A stretch of 14,995 bases of DNA. Source: Elusimicrobia bacterium RIFCSPLOWO2_12_FULL_59_9 (GTDB taxonomy: Bacteria > Elusimicrobiota > Elusimicrobia > O2-12-FULL-59-9). Below, piece after piece: positions 5,444-13,123 of the stretch. The notes below the pieces were generated by a model. The model saw only the letters and a list, made by a program, of their open reading frames with translations, ran no database searches and was not told where the DNA came from. The position numbers and the translations under genes were made by a program. How positions within the stretch are numbered: the first letter of the stretch is position 1; every line of letters begins with the position of its first letter. The DNA lies in contig MGUX01000029.1 in NCBI GenBank assembly GCA_001800185.1, positions 1 to 14,995 of the forward strand, written 5' to 3'.

Positions 5444-7340
5444 TCTTATAAACTTGGTGCCAGAGCTCCAGCATCAGGAGCGCCCACAGGCGGTAGCCGT
5501 GGTCTCTGGCGCCGCGCTCGTGCTCATCGATGAGCCGCTCAAGGCCCGGCCGCGTGAAATAGCCTCTCGTTGAGGCCTCGGGCGAGAAAAGATGCTCCTT
5601 AAGATAGCCCTTGAGCTCGCCCCGGAACCAGGGGCTTAGTGGAATTCCAAAGCCCATTTTGCCGCGCCCGTAGATTTTTTTGGGCAGATAGTCCTTGAAA
5701 GCCTGCTTGAAAATCCACTTCATTTGATTTATGCCTCTGAGCTTCCAGCGCCCCGGCAGGCCGTAGACCAACTCCACGAACTCGTGGTCCAAGAGCGGCG
5801 AGCGCGTCTCCAGGGAATTGGCCATGGAGGCGATGTCCATTTTGACCATGAGGCACTCGGGCAGGTAGGTCACGAAGTCCACGTATAAAAGCCGGTTGAT
5901 GAAGTCCTCGCCGGCGCATTGGCCGTAAGCCTCGCTCAAAAACGCCAGGGCTTGGCCGCGGTCCTGCGCCAGCCGCCGCCGCATCTCCTCGGAGTAGACG
6001 ATGTCCTTGTCGTCCTCCGAGAAGTACCCGGTCATGCGCAGGTGCCTGTCCGGGTAATCCGAAAAAGCGACCGATTTCAAGAAGCGCTTGAGCCGCCAAG
6101 CGAAGCTCACGGGCGCGTTTTTCTCGGGCAAGAAGGAAGCGCCCGACATAATGAGCTTGCGCAGGGCCAGCGGCATCTTGTCCCAGGCGAGCGCGGCGTT
6201 CATGGCCATGTAGCGCAGGTAGCCGGCGAAGTTCTCGTCGCCTCCGTCGCCGTTTAGGGCCACGGTCACGTGCCTGCGGGTCTCCTTCGCCACGTAGTAG
6301 GAGGGCAGCGCGCTGGCGTCGGCGTAGGGCTCGCTGTAATGCCAGGCGATTTTGGGAAGGACGTCGGTCATCCGGGATTCGACGATGAATTCCCGGTGGT
6401 CGCAGCCGTAGCGGCGGGCGAGCTCGCGGGCGTAGTGAAGCTCGGAGAACTCGCTTTCGGCGAACCCGATGGAAAAAGTCTTGACCGGCAGAGGGGAGAT
6501 CTCGCTCATCAAGGCCACCACCACGGAAGAGTCGATGCCCCCGGATAGAAAGGCGCCCAAAGGAACGTCAGCTATCATGCGTATGCGCACGGACTCCTTG
6601 AGCTTCTCCCGGATGGCTTCCTTGGCGGCCTCCAGAGAAGGAGGCGGCGCCGCGCCTTGTCCGTTTAAAGGCAGATTCCAGTAGCGGCTGATGCGCGCGC
6701 GCCCTTTTTCCATGACCAGGATATGGGCCGGAGGCAGCTTGCGGATGCCTTTAAAGATGGTCCTTGGCGCGGGGATGTATTGCAGCGAGAGGTAAAGGTC
6801 CACGGCGACGGGGTCGATCTCTTTGCGGACTCCCGGATATTCGAGCAGGCAGCGGAGCTCGGATGCCCAGGCTAGGCCGTCCGGCTGCTCGGTGTAGATG
6901 AGCGGCTTTTTCCCGATGCGGTCGCGGGCCAGCAGGAGCTTTTCCTTTTTCTTGTCCCACAGGGCGAAGGCGAACATGCCGCGGAGCTTTTTTACGCAGT
7001 CGTCTCCCATTTCCTCGTACAAATGGACGATGACTTCGGTGTCGGTTTTGGTTTTGAAGCGATGCCCTTTGGCCTCCAATTGAGGCCGCAGCTCGAGGAA
7101 ATTGTAAATCTCCCCGTTTAAAGTGACCCAGACGCTTCCGTCTTCATTGGAGATGGGCTGGTGGCCCGTGGATAAATCGATGATCGAAAGCCGCCGCATG
7201 GCCAGGGCCGCCCGGGCGTCCATGTATTGGCCTTCGTCGTCTGGCCCCCGGTGCGCGATCAAGTCGTTCATGCGCTTTAGAAGCGCGCCGTCCAAGGGAG
7301 CCGAAGCCTCGTTTTTAACGAACCCGCAGATTCCGCACAT
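5436..7340 (-). CDS. asnB: Asparagine synthase (glutamine-hydrolysing), AsnB family
   Basis: A 634-residue class II amidotransferase. Met is followed by the nucleophile Cys2 in MCGICGFV, and the glutaminase domain shows R50 in RRLSIIDLS, N75 and E77 in LNGEIYN, and D100 in KTDTE, the usual glutamine-binding set. The synthetase domain has the PP-loop SGGIDSS (266-272) that activates a carboxylate with ATP, then ALNGDGGDENFAGY and the ETRSPLLDHEFVE segment. It transfers ammonia from glutamine to an adenylated carboxylate in the cytoplasm. The length suits the long AsnB form often found in polysaccharide loci, where amidation of a sugar acid or a surface-glycan substituent is a plausible alternative to making free asparagine. 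It is separated by 177 bp from the upstream minus-strand genes and has its own strong ribosome binding site, so it may be transcribed independently. Confidence 0.95.
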   Translation of the reverse strand: MCGICGFVKNEASAPLDGALLKRMNDLIAHRGPDDEGQYMDARAALAMRRLSIIDLSTGHQPISNEDGSVWVTLNGEIYNFLELRPQLEAKGHRFKTKTDTEVIVHLYEEMGDDCVKKLRGMFAFALWDKKKEKLLLARDRIGKKPLIYTEQPDGLAWASELRCLLEYPGVRKEIDPVAVDLYLSLQYIPAPRTIFKGIRKLPPAHILVMEKGRARISRYWNLPLNGQGAAPPPSLEAAKEAIREKLKESVRIRMIADVPLGAFLSGGIDSSVVVALMSEISPLPVKTFSIGFAESEFSELHYARELARRYGCDHREFIVESRMTDVLPKIAWHYSEPYADASALPSYYVAKETRRHVTVALNGDGGDENFAGYLRYMAMNAALAWDKMPLALRKLIMSGASFLPEKNAPVSFAWRLKRFLKSVAFSDYPDRHLRMTGYFSEDDKDIVYSEEMRRRLAQDRGQALAFLSEAYGQCAGEDFINRLLYVDFVTYLPECLMVKMDIASMANSLETRSPLLDHEFVELVYGLPGRWKLRGINQMKWIFKQAFKDYLPKKIYGRGKMGFGIPLSPWFRGELKGYLKEHLFSPEASTRGYFTRPGLERLIDEHERGARDHGYRLWALLMLELWHQVYKIR

Positions 7341-7350
7341 ATTATTTAGA

Positions 7351-7357
7351 CCACCTT
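7351..7357 (-). promoter_or_regulatory. Shine-Dalgarno of asnB
   Basis: On the minus strand AAGGTGG precedes the ATG at 7340 by 10 nt across an A/T-rich spacer. It supports initiation exactly at the Met-Cys required for the N-terminal nucleophile. Confidence 0.7.
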
Positions 7358-7379
7358 TAATTCATGCCACCAGTGGTAG

Positions 7380-7394
7380 AGTGATCAAGTGGTC
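7380..7394. repeat. Inverted partial copy of the heptad repeat
   Basis: AGTGATCAAGTGGTC here is the reverse complement, with one extra base, of GACCACTGATCACT at 7509-7522. The two arms bracket about 115 bp upstream of asnB and could form a long-range hairpin in DNA or RNA. A further degenerate copy may follow to 7412 (GTTGTCAC). I saw no convincing asnB promoter between the arms. Confidence 0.55.
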
Positions 7395-7479
7395 GAGCTA
7401 TCAAGTTGTCACGACAATGCCCCAAAGAAAAATCAAGTATTCGAGTTGCCTTGTCCGCTCCGCGCCGCCCCGCTGCCCC

Positions 7480-7521
7480 TGATCATTGATCGCTGATCAC
7501 TGACCACTGACCACTGATCAC
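7480..7521. repeat. Six tandem imperfect heptanucleotide repeats (TGATCAC/TGACCAC)
   Basis: Six consecutive 7 bp units read TGATCAT, TGATCGC, TGATCAC, TGACCAC, TGACCAC and TGATCAC. Degenerate copies continue to about 7538 (CTCGATCACTT). The array lies between the GT4 stop and the asnB start and supplies the GT4 stop codon (7518-7520, TGA on the minus strand). There are no spacers between units, so it is not a CRISPR. The unit contains the palindrome TGATCA, so each strand can fold on itself. Confidence 0.85.
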
Positions 7522-8723
7522 TTGCCCACTCGATCACTTCCCCTTTCACTCTCATATATTTTAATCACTTCGCCGGCTATTTTGTCCATGGAGAACTCCA
7601 TCGCGGCAAATTTGCGCGCGTTGTTTCCCAGCCGCGCCGCCAGGTCGGGCCGCCGCAGCGCGAGGAGGATTTTTTCAACGGCCTCGCCGCGATCAGCGGG
7701 ATCAAATAGCAGCCCGGTGTGGCCCTCTCTCAAATTTTCCTTGGCCCCGCCGACGCGGCTGGCGAGGACCGTCAGCCCGCACGCCATGGACTCCAACAGG
7801 GCGTTGGATAGGCCTTCGGAAACGGAGGGCAGGACGAAAATATCCGCGGCATGATAATAGGGGAGTATATCGCTGGTCGCGGCGCGGACGCTGGCCCGGC
7901 CCTCCAACCCCAGCGACCTTATTTTTTCTTTGAGGCGGCTCTCTTCGGGGCCGGAGCCGACCATGTGAAATTGGGCCGGCAGTCCGGCCTGCCCGACGGC
8001 GCTCGCCCAGTCCTCCATGAATTCGGCCAAACGCTTTTCGGCGGAGAGCCGGCCCACGTAAAGAAAGCCCGGCTCCGGGCCCCAGCCCATCTTTTGGCGC
8101 GCCGCTATTTTTTCCTTGAGCATCGGGGGGCGGTAGGTCCGGGTGTTGATTCCGTTGGGCAGGAAATGGACCGGGCAGTCCGCCAGGCCGACGTCCGCCA
8201 ACTCCTGCATCATGTCTCTGGTCACGGCCAGAAAGCGCGGGCGCAGGCGCCGGAAAGCGGCCAGCTTCAGGCGGCCGAGAAAAGACTTATGGGCGAAGGT
8301 GAGCTCGCCCACGCCCCTGCCTCCGCCGAGCTTGACCACGACCCCCTTTCCGAGGCGGCGCCCCATCCAGGCCGCCGCGACGGCAGGCGATCCGCCCAGG
8401 TGGACATGGATCACGTCGTAGCGGCGCCTGTGCCGGAAAAGATAAGCGGCGCACGCCGCCATAAAGCCGATGGAGTTGATCGCCTGAAGCCAGGACGGCA
8501 GGCCGTGGCGGCTGGCCGGCGCGCTCAAGCGCCGCACCGCGACGCCTCCCACGCTTTCCCGGCGGGCGGTTCGCGGCAGCCGGCGGGTCAAGACCGTCAC
8601 CTGGAGCCCCTTTTCCATGAGCGCTTGGGAGAGTTCCAACGCCTGCTTTTCGGCTCCGCCGATATAGGGATGGAAGCTCGCGCTAAGCATGAGAATGGAC
8701 AAGGGGGAGGAGTTCGTTTTCAT
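7518..8723 (-). CDS. Family 4 (GT-B) glycosyltransferase
   Basis: A 401-residue retaining glycosyltransferase, expected at the cytoplasmic face of the membrane. The N-terminal domain starts SILMLSASFHPYIGGAEKQ, with the GGxE acceptor-side loop at 22-25. The GT1/GT4 donor domain has FLPNGINTRTY (187-197), YVGRLSAEKRL (222-232), HMVGSGPE (253-260) and the SEGLSNALLESMACG motif with E303 and E311 in the ExxxxxxxE arrangement that binds the sugar nucleotide. The frame stays open 190 codons further upstream, but that part is a shadow of the UPF0104 gene; the start at 8723 has a strong Shine-Dalgarno and overlaps the upstream stop in ATGA. The C-terminus (SDRVGK) is encoded by the edge of the heptad repeat, which also supplies the stop. 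Last gene of the overlapping minus-strand chain; the sugar is unknown. Confidence 0.93.
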   Translation of the reverse strand: MKTNSSPLSILMLSASFHPYIGGAEKQALELSQALMEKGLQVTVLTRRLPRTARRESVGGVAVRRLSAPASRHGLPSWLQAINSIGFMAACAAYLFRHRRRYDVIHVHLGGSPAVAAAWMGRRLGKGVVVKLGGGRGVGELTFAHKSFLGRLKLAAFRRLRPRFLAVTRDMMQELADVGLADCPVHFLPNGINTRTYRPPMLKEKIAARQKMGWGPEPGFLYVGRLSAEKRLAEFMEDWASAVGQAGLPAQFHMVGSGPEESRLKEKIRSLGLEGRASVRAATSDILPYYHAADIFVLPSVSEGLSNALLESMACGLTVLASRVGGAKENLREGHTGLLFDPADRGEAVEKILLALRRPDLAARLGNNARKFAAMEFSMDKIAGEVIKIYESERGSDRVGK

Positions 8724-9712
8724 CTTTGCTCCTCCAGTTTTTTCCATAACCCTCCCAGGGAGCTCCCGGTCTGGTAAAGGAAAAGAAGCCCGAGGAAGGT
8801 AATGAAAAGATAGTTGGTCATGTGCTGAAATCCCGCGTAGGCCAGGCTCAGGTCGGCGGAAAGCTCCAGGTGTACCAGCACCCGGCTGACCGCAAATTCC
8901 ATGGTCCCGAAATAGCCTGGGACGGCGGGAAGCAGCGTGCTGGCGCCGGCGACCGCCAAAAGCACGATGGAGCGGGGGTAGCTGATCCAGGCTTCCAGGG
9001 CCATGGCTTTGGCGGCCCAAAAGTACATGCCCGCCACGTTGAGCCAGGCGGCGGCGCTCAGCGCGAAAATGGGGGCCGCCGTGGAAAACCTTTTCAAGGC
9101 TGCGGCGCCGACGGCGCATTCCTCCGCGAGTTTTCCAAGGCGCGGATGGCGGCCGATCCAGGCGCGCAGCGGCGTTTCTTTTTTCAACAGCGCTTGCGAC
9201 CCGCACGCGGCGGCCAGAAAAACGGCGAGCGCGGCGGCGAGCAGCCCGGCCGTCCGGCGGGCGTGGATGAGCCACGCGGAGGCCGGCCACCAAAACGAGG
9301 CCGCGCAGAAAAGCCCGAGAATAAATATGGAGTCGAGAACGCGCTCGATCAGGATGGTGGATAAGGCCGTAAGGACGGGGACTTTAAGCTCCCTGGAGGC
9401 CAGGTATCCCCGCCCTAATTCTCCCAGCCGCAGGGGCAGCACGTTGTTGAGAGCCAGGCCGATGGTCAGCAGGCGGGACAGGGGGAAAATTTTGACGGTG
9501 GAGTCCCGCGGCAGGAGAAGCTTCCAGCGCCAGGCGCGCAAAAACAAATCCAGGCACATGGCCGCGATAAAGGGGACAATCCATAAGACTTTGATTTTGG
9601 AAAATGTTTCCAAAAAAGCGGCCGGATGGATGTGGCGCGCGGCGAAAAAGAGAAAAACCCCGCTGCAGGCGAAGCCGACGGCAAGAGAGCGGGCGGTTTT
9701 GCTTGCGGTCAT
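8720..9712 (-). CDS. LPG-synthase-TM / UPF0104-family membrane protein (possible flippase)
   Basis: A 330-residue polytopic membrane protein of the lysylphosphatidylglycerol_synthase_TM family, equivalent to the N-terminal membrane part of MprF without the aminoacyltransferase domain. About eight hydrophobic helices are visible, for example WIVPFIAAMCLDLFL, SRLLTIGLALNNVLP and IVLLAVAGASTLLPAVPGYF. Family marks include NNVLPLRLGELGRGYL (charged loop after helix 3) and PGYFGTMEFAV near the C-terminus. Members occur in glycan loci and are thought to move lipids or lipid-linked sugars, but no reaction can be deduced here. The ATG at 9712 overlaps the YfhO stop in ATGA; 36 upstream codons in the same frame belong to that gene's shadow. 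Translational coupling on both sides suggests it works with the YfhO-like protein and GT4. Confidence 0.88.
   Translation of the reverse strand: MTASKTARSLAVGFACSGVFLFFAARHIHPAAFLETFSKIKVLWIVPFIAAMCLDLFLRAWRWKLLLPRDSTVKIFPLSRLLTIGLALNNVLPLRLGELGRGYLASRELKVPVLTALSTILIERVLDSIFILGLFCAASFWWPASAWLIHARRTAGLLAAALAVFLAAACGSQALLKKETPLRAWIGRHPRLGKLAEECAVGAAALKRFSTAAPIFALSAAAWLNVAGMYFWAAKAMALEAWISYPRSIVLLAVAGASTLLPAVPGYFGTMEFAVSRVLVHLELSADLSLAYAGFQHMTNYLFITFLGLLFLYQTGSSLGGLWKKLEEQR
8729..8735 (-). promoter_or_regulatory. Shine-Dalgarno of the GT4 gene
   Basis: GGAGGAG on the minus strand lies 5 nt before the ATG at 8723, inside the last codons of the UPF0104 gene. It settles the start against a much longer open frame. 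Confidence 0.75.
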
Positions 9713-11649
9713 AGGCTGAAGAGTTCCCGCCGCAGGTTCTCGGGCAGGCGGCCGTTTTCGACCAGGGCGCCGATGACGAGCAGCCAGGCAGCCAGACTCA
9801 ACGCGATGGCCCAGCGCCAAAGCGGCGGGAAAAAGCGCAGGTGAATGCGCAAAGTCCGGGCGTCGCCGGCGCCGGACCGGGAGAGTTGGGAGTCCGTCAA
9901 GGAAACGGACTGTAGAAATTCGTTAAAAAGCTCGACCTTGAGCTTGATCCCGTTGACCCAGGCCGACCAGCCCGGATAAAAGGCCTGCGAGAAAATGGCT
10001 TTTTTCGGCGCCGCGGAGAGGGCGGCGTCCACCACCCAATGCTCCGGAGTCGCCGGCTGCTGCCGGATGTCCGTCTTCCCCGCGTCGCCTTCGAAATAAA
10101 CGAGCGGCAGCGCCCGCTTGTTTTCGTAGATATAGGCGAGCCCCTCGGGGTCTTCCAGGAGCGCTTTCTTGTCCTTTATTCGCGCCGGGCTCAGGTAATA
10201 CCTCAGGCTTATGAGCGACATCTCGGGAGAGTCGAATTTGGAAATAAAGGTGCGGCTTCCATCGGCGCTCGGCGTTCCCTCGCTCTTGGAAACGTAGTCG
10301 GCGCAGCGCGCCAGGTAATAGGCCTCGTAGCCGGTGGCGTTTAAAAAGCGGTAAAGCATCGCCTTGTTGGGATTTGGAATCTCGGGGCTGGTGGCGGACC
10401 TGAAGCCGGGGCGCTGCAGCGGCGCGACGACCTCCGGCCTCGGCTTTAAATAGGCGCCGATGGGCTCCCGGTAGATGAATTTTTTGGCCCACGGAAACAG
10501 GTCCGCGAAGACAAGCGCGACCATGAGCGCCTTTAACGGCCAACGCGTTGCTTTCAGCGGCAGGCGGCTCCAACCGAAGGCCGCGGCCATCAGCAAGCCC
10601 CACAGGGGAATCTGGACGAAGCGCGCCGAGACGCGCATGAGCTTGAACGGCGGCACGGAGGTGATTTGAGGGAAAATGACGTTGTTGGTCCCGAGAGCCA
10701 GGAACAGGCCCGCGGCGATGACCACAGCCAAAAGAAGCCCCTGCTGCTTGGCCTTCCATAGGCCGTAGATTCCCAGGACCAGGGGAATGAGGCCGATATA
10801 GAGTATCGCCATTTCATAAAACTCCGACGGGAAATCATAAAAGCTGCCGTTGATGGGGTTGCCCATCGCGTTTGGATTGAGCGCCGTTAAAAGGTGGGTC
10901 CAATGCAGGGAATAGGCGGCGGAAAAAACGGAAGGCCATTTTGTCCGGACCGACTGGCTCAAAAACTCGAGGGTGGGCAAGTATTGGGCGGCCGACAGCG
11001 CGGCGCCGAGAATGAGGCTCTTGAGGAAGAAGGGCCAGCAGAAACGTTTTAGCACGGCGATGTAGAGAGCCATGCCGGCCAGGCTCGCCAGCATGAATTG
11101 CGGGTGGCCCGAGAGAGCCTGCAAACCGAAGACCGCGCCCAGAAATAGCGCGCATTCGGATTCCAGCGCGAGCCAGCACCAAGGCACGTAGCTTAGGCAG
11201 CTCAGGAGGGTGGGCACTCCCTGGGAAACCCGGTAAACCAGGATCGGAGAAAAAACGTAGGCGGCGGCCAGCAAAAAAGCGCCCGCGCGGGGGATCGACC
11301 AACTCCTCAGAAGAAGAAACATGCCCAAGCCCGCGAAGAAAAAGTGAAAAAACCAATTCCAATTGAACGCCGCGATCAAGGGCGAAAAAAAGAAAAGCGT
11401 GGAGGCGGGATAAAACAGCGCGGCCTGGGAGTTGGCCAGAAGCGGAGTGCCGGCGAAGATATAGGGATTCCACAGAGGCAGGCGGCCTTCTTGAAGCGTG
11501 GAGACGACCAAGTGCCGGAGAGGGTAATGATAGGCGTAGATGTCGCCGAAGCTGCCGGGCATGTCCTTAAAAGACCAGAGATACGGGCTCAGAAAAAGAG
11601 CGACGGCGGCCGCCAGAAGGCAGATGAAAATGAAGTCCTTTTTTTGCAT
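9709..11649 (-). CDS. YfhO-family membrane protein
   Basis: A 646-residue integral membrane protein with about a dozen predicted helices in the first 400 residues and a soluble C-terminal part closed by a final helix (WRWAIALSLAAWLLVIGAL). The N-terminal loop has the YfhO/GT-C signature: D36 in GDIYAYHYP, then GRLPLWNPYIFAGTPLLA (55-72) and Q75 in NSQAALFYP. Related proteins transfer sugars from polyprenyl-phosphate donors on the outer face of the membrane, for example onto teichoic acids; in Gram-negative-type bacteria the acceptor is unknown. It starts 19 bp after the O-antigen ligase stop behind a purine-rich stretch (GAAGAAAACGGAA). The large soluble tail contains SKFDSPEMSLISLRYYLS and resembles the extracytoplasmic domain of other YfhO proteins. 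Confidence 0.88.
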   Translation of the reverse strand: MQKKDFIFICLLAAAVALFLSPYLWSFKDMPGSFGDIYAYHYPLRHLVVSTLQEGRLPLWNPYIFAGTPLLANSQAALFYPASTLFFFSPLIAAFNWNWFFHFFFAGLGMFLLLRSWSIPRAGAFLLAAAYVFSPILVYRVSQGVPTLLSCLSYVPWCWLALESECALFLGAVFGLQALSGHPQFMLASLAGMALYIAVLKRFCWPFFLKSLILGAALSAAQYLPTLEFLSQSVRTKWPSVFSAAYSLHWTHLLTALNPNAMGNPINGSFYDFPSEFYEMAILYIGLIPLVLGIYGLWKAKQQGLLLAVVIAAGLFLALGTNNVIFPQITSVPPFKLMRVSARFVQIPLWGLLMAAAFGWSRLPLKATRWPLKALMVALVFADLFPWAKKFIYREPIGAYLKPRPEVVAPLQRPGFRSATSPEIPNPNKAMLYRFLNATGYEAYYLARCADYVSKSEGTPSADGSRTFISKFDSPEMSLISLRYYLSPARIKDKKALLEDPEGLAYIYENKRALPLVYFEGDAGKTDIRQQPATPEHWVVDAALSAAPKKAIFSQAFYPGWSAWVNGIKLKVELFNEFLQSVSLTDSQLSRSGAGDARTLRIHLRFFPPLWRWAIALSLAAWLLVIGALVENGRLPENLRRELFSL

Positions 11650-11668
11650 GCAATTCCGTTTTCTTCGA

Positions 11669-13123
11669 TCACTCGGTCAGCCACGGGATGTACCGGCGAG
11701 CTTGCCGGAGGGTTTCCCGCGCTTGTTCGGTTTGACCGAGATGCTTCTGCAGGTCGGCCAAATCCTTCCAGCTCTTCGGCCGATAGGGGTTGAGGCGCGC
11801 CCCGCGCGCCTGCCAATCCAGCTTGCGCTGAAAATCCGGAGTCAGTTGGGCCATGAGGAGATAGGCGTCCGGCTGCCTGGGCGCCAGACGCGCCGCCTCC
11901 TGCAACAAGGAAAGGGCGCGCGGCAGGTCGCGGGTCTCCGAGTATATTTCCCTGGCTTTCACCAGCTTGCGCTGCGCCCTCCACGGCGCGACAATAAAAC
12001 CGCTGATAAAAACCCCCGCGCAGAGTGCGCCCGCCAGGAGCCATGGTTTTCGCGGACCGGGAATATTGACGTGCTCGCTGCTTTCGGGCTGCGTGTAGGC
12101 CACGAGATAGCAGAACAGCCAGAAATTGGACGGGATGGACAGGGTGAAATCGCCCAGCGAGTGGATCAGCCCCGCCAGCAAGGCCACCTTCCGCGCCTTA
12201 TTGAGATTGCGGGCGGCGGCGGCGACGAAGCTCAGCCACAGCGCCGTGGCAGGCAAGCCCCACTCCGCCGCCCACTCCAGCACGGCTTGGTGCGCGTAGA
12301 GGCTGCCCATGCCCTTTTCAGGCGAGAGGACCTTGAAGGCAGGAAGCAGGTAGGCGAAGGTGCCCGGTCCAAATCCCAGCAGAGGGCGCGCCAGGCTCAT
12401 GCGTCCCGCCGCCAGCCACCAATGCCACCGGTGCGCCAGCGAATCCCCCGTCAGCTTGTCGAGCGCGGAAAGCAGGCACAGCGCGCCGACGCTAAGTCCC
12501 ACCCAGAACAGGATCTTTTTTCTTCGAAACAAGAAGTAAAGGATGAGGGCGCAGGAAAGGCTGAGCCAGGCGCCCACGGAGCCGGTCCACCATAGGGCCG
12601 CGAGCAGCCCGGCCAGCAAAACAACGTCGTTCCATAAATAGCTCAGAGGAACGGCCATCACAAGAAAACCGGCGTAGGCGTTGGCGGTGACCAGCGTGCT
12701 GGGGGGGAAGTGCTCGTAGGCTTGCGCGGGGGCCTCCCATCTTTGCTGCACGCTCAAAACCAGCAAAATCCAGACCATCATGTGCAGGGCTTTATCGATC
12801 TGGCGGCGCTGCTCCTGGCGCATGAGGGGCAGCGCCCAAAGCAGGAAAAGCCCGTTGAAAACGTTGAGACCGTGGACCGCGCTCACGCCGTAGAGAGGGC
12901 TGAAATAAATCGAGGCGGCCGCCAGCGCCGCCAGGCTCCAGAGCTTTTTCCGGTAAGCATGGTCATGCACCGGGAAAGTGCCGGTGAGTATTTTAAACGA
13001 AAACCAAAGCAGAGCGCCGCCCAGGGTCGCCATGTGAATCAGCGTTTGAGCCCATAGGTCCCAGGAACCGCGCAAAATGGGAGCCAAAAATAAGATGCAG
13101 GTGATTGTAATCGAAAGGATCAA
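11669..13123 (-). CDS. O-antigen ligase/polymerase (Wzy_C) with C-terminal TPR domain
   Basis: A 484-residue polytopic protein. Roughly ten helices fill residues 1-375. The Wzy_C/WaaL signature is visible: R-rich AGRMSLARPLLGFGPGTFAYL (about 235-258) in the large periplasmic loop, and YAHQAVLEWAAEWGLPATA (about 274-292), matching the conserved His-containing AHNxxLxxxxExG block. After the last helix, residues from about 391 form TPR-like helices (ALSLLQEAARLAPRQPDAYL, then a repeat ending ETLRQARRYIP). Such proteins polymerise or ligate undecaprenyl-linked glycan, or glycosylate proteins, in the periplasm. The start is TTG at 13121-13123, overlapping the PorV-like stop as TTGA; the next in-frame ATG would remove the first helix. 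The stop lies in an AGTGATC motif like that at the GT4 stop. Confidence 0.88.
   Translation of the reverse strand: MILSITITCILFLAPILRGSWDLWAQTLIHMATLGGALLWFSFKILTGTFPVHDHAYRKKLWSLAALAAASIYFSPLYGVSAVHGLNVFNGLFLLWALPLMRQEQRRQIDKALHMMVWILLVLSVQQRWEAPAQAYEHFPPSTLVTANAYAGFLVMAVPLSYLWNDVVLLAGLLAALWWTGSVGAWLSLSCALILYFLFRRKKILFWVGLSVGALCLLSALDKLTGDSLAHRWHWWLAAGRMSLARPLLGFGPGTFAYLLPAFKVLSPEKGMGSLYAHQAVLEWAAEWGLPATALWLSFVAAAARNLNKARKVALLAGLIHSLGDFTLSIPSNFWLFCYLVAYTQPESSEHVNIPGPRKPWLLAGALCAGVFISGFIVAPWRAQRKLVKAREIYSETRDLPRALSLLQEAARLAPRQPDAYLLMAQLTPDFQRKLDWQARGARLNPYRPKSWKDLADLQKHLGQTEQARETLRQARRYIPWLTE

Noticed and set aside
7480..7540. CRISPR-like array
   Set aside because: The units are 7 bp, directly abutting, with no spacers and no cas genes nearby.
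8724..9293. 190-codon N-terminal extension of the GT4 reading frame
   Set aside because: It lies antiphase inside the UPF0104 membrane-protein gene, has Arg/Pro-rich shadow composition, and the start at 8723 has a strong Shine-Dalgarno and a canonical GT4 N-terminus.
8720..9712. Full MprF lysyl-phosphatidylglycerol synthase
   Set aside because: Only the membrane domain is present; the C-terminal aminoacyltransferase domain is absent, so lipid lysylation is not supported.
11540..12595. 351-codon plus-strand open frame opposite the O-antigen ligase gene
   Set aside because: Its Arg/Gln/Ala-rich translation has no domain character; it is a mirror of GC-rich codons in the real gene. The same applies to the 308-codon frame at 7851-8777 and the 278-codon frame at 9923-10759.
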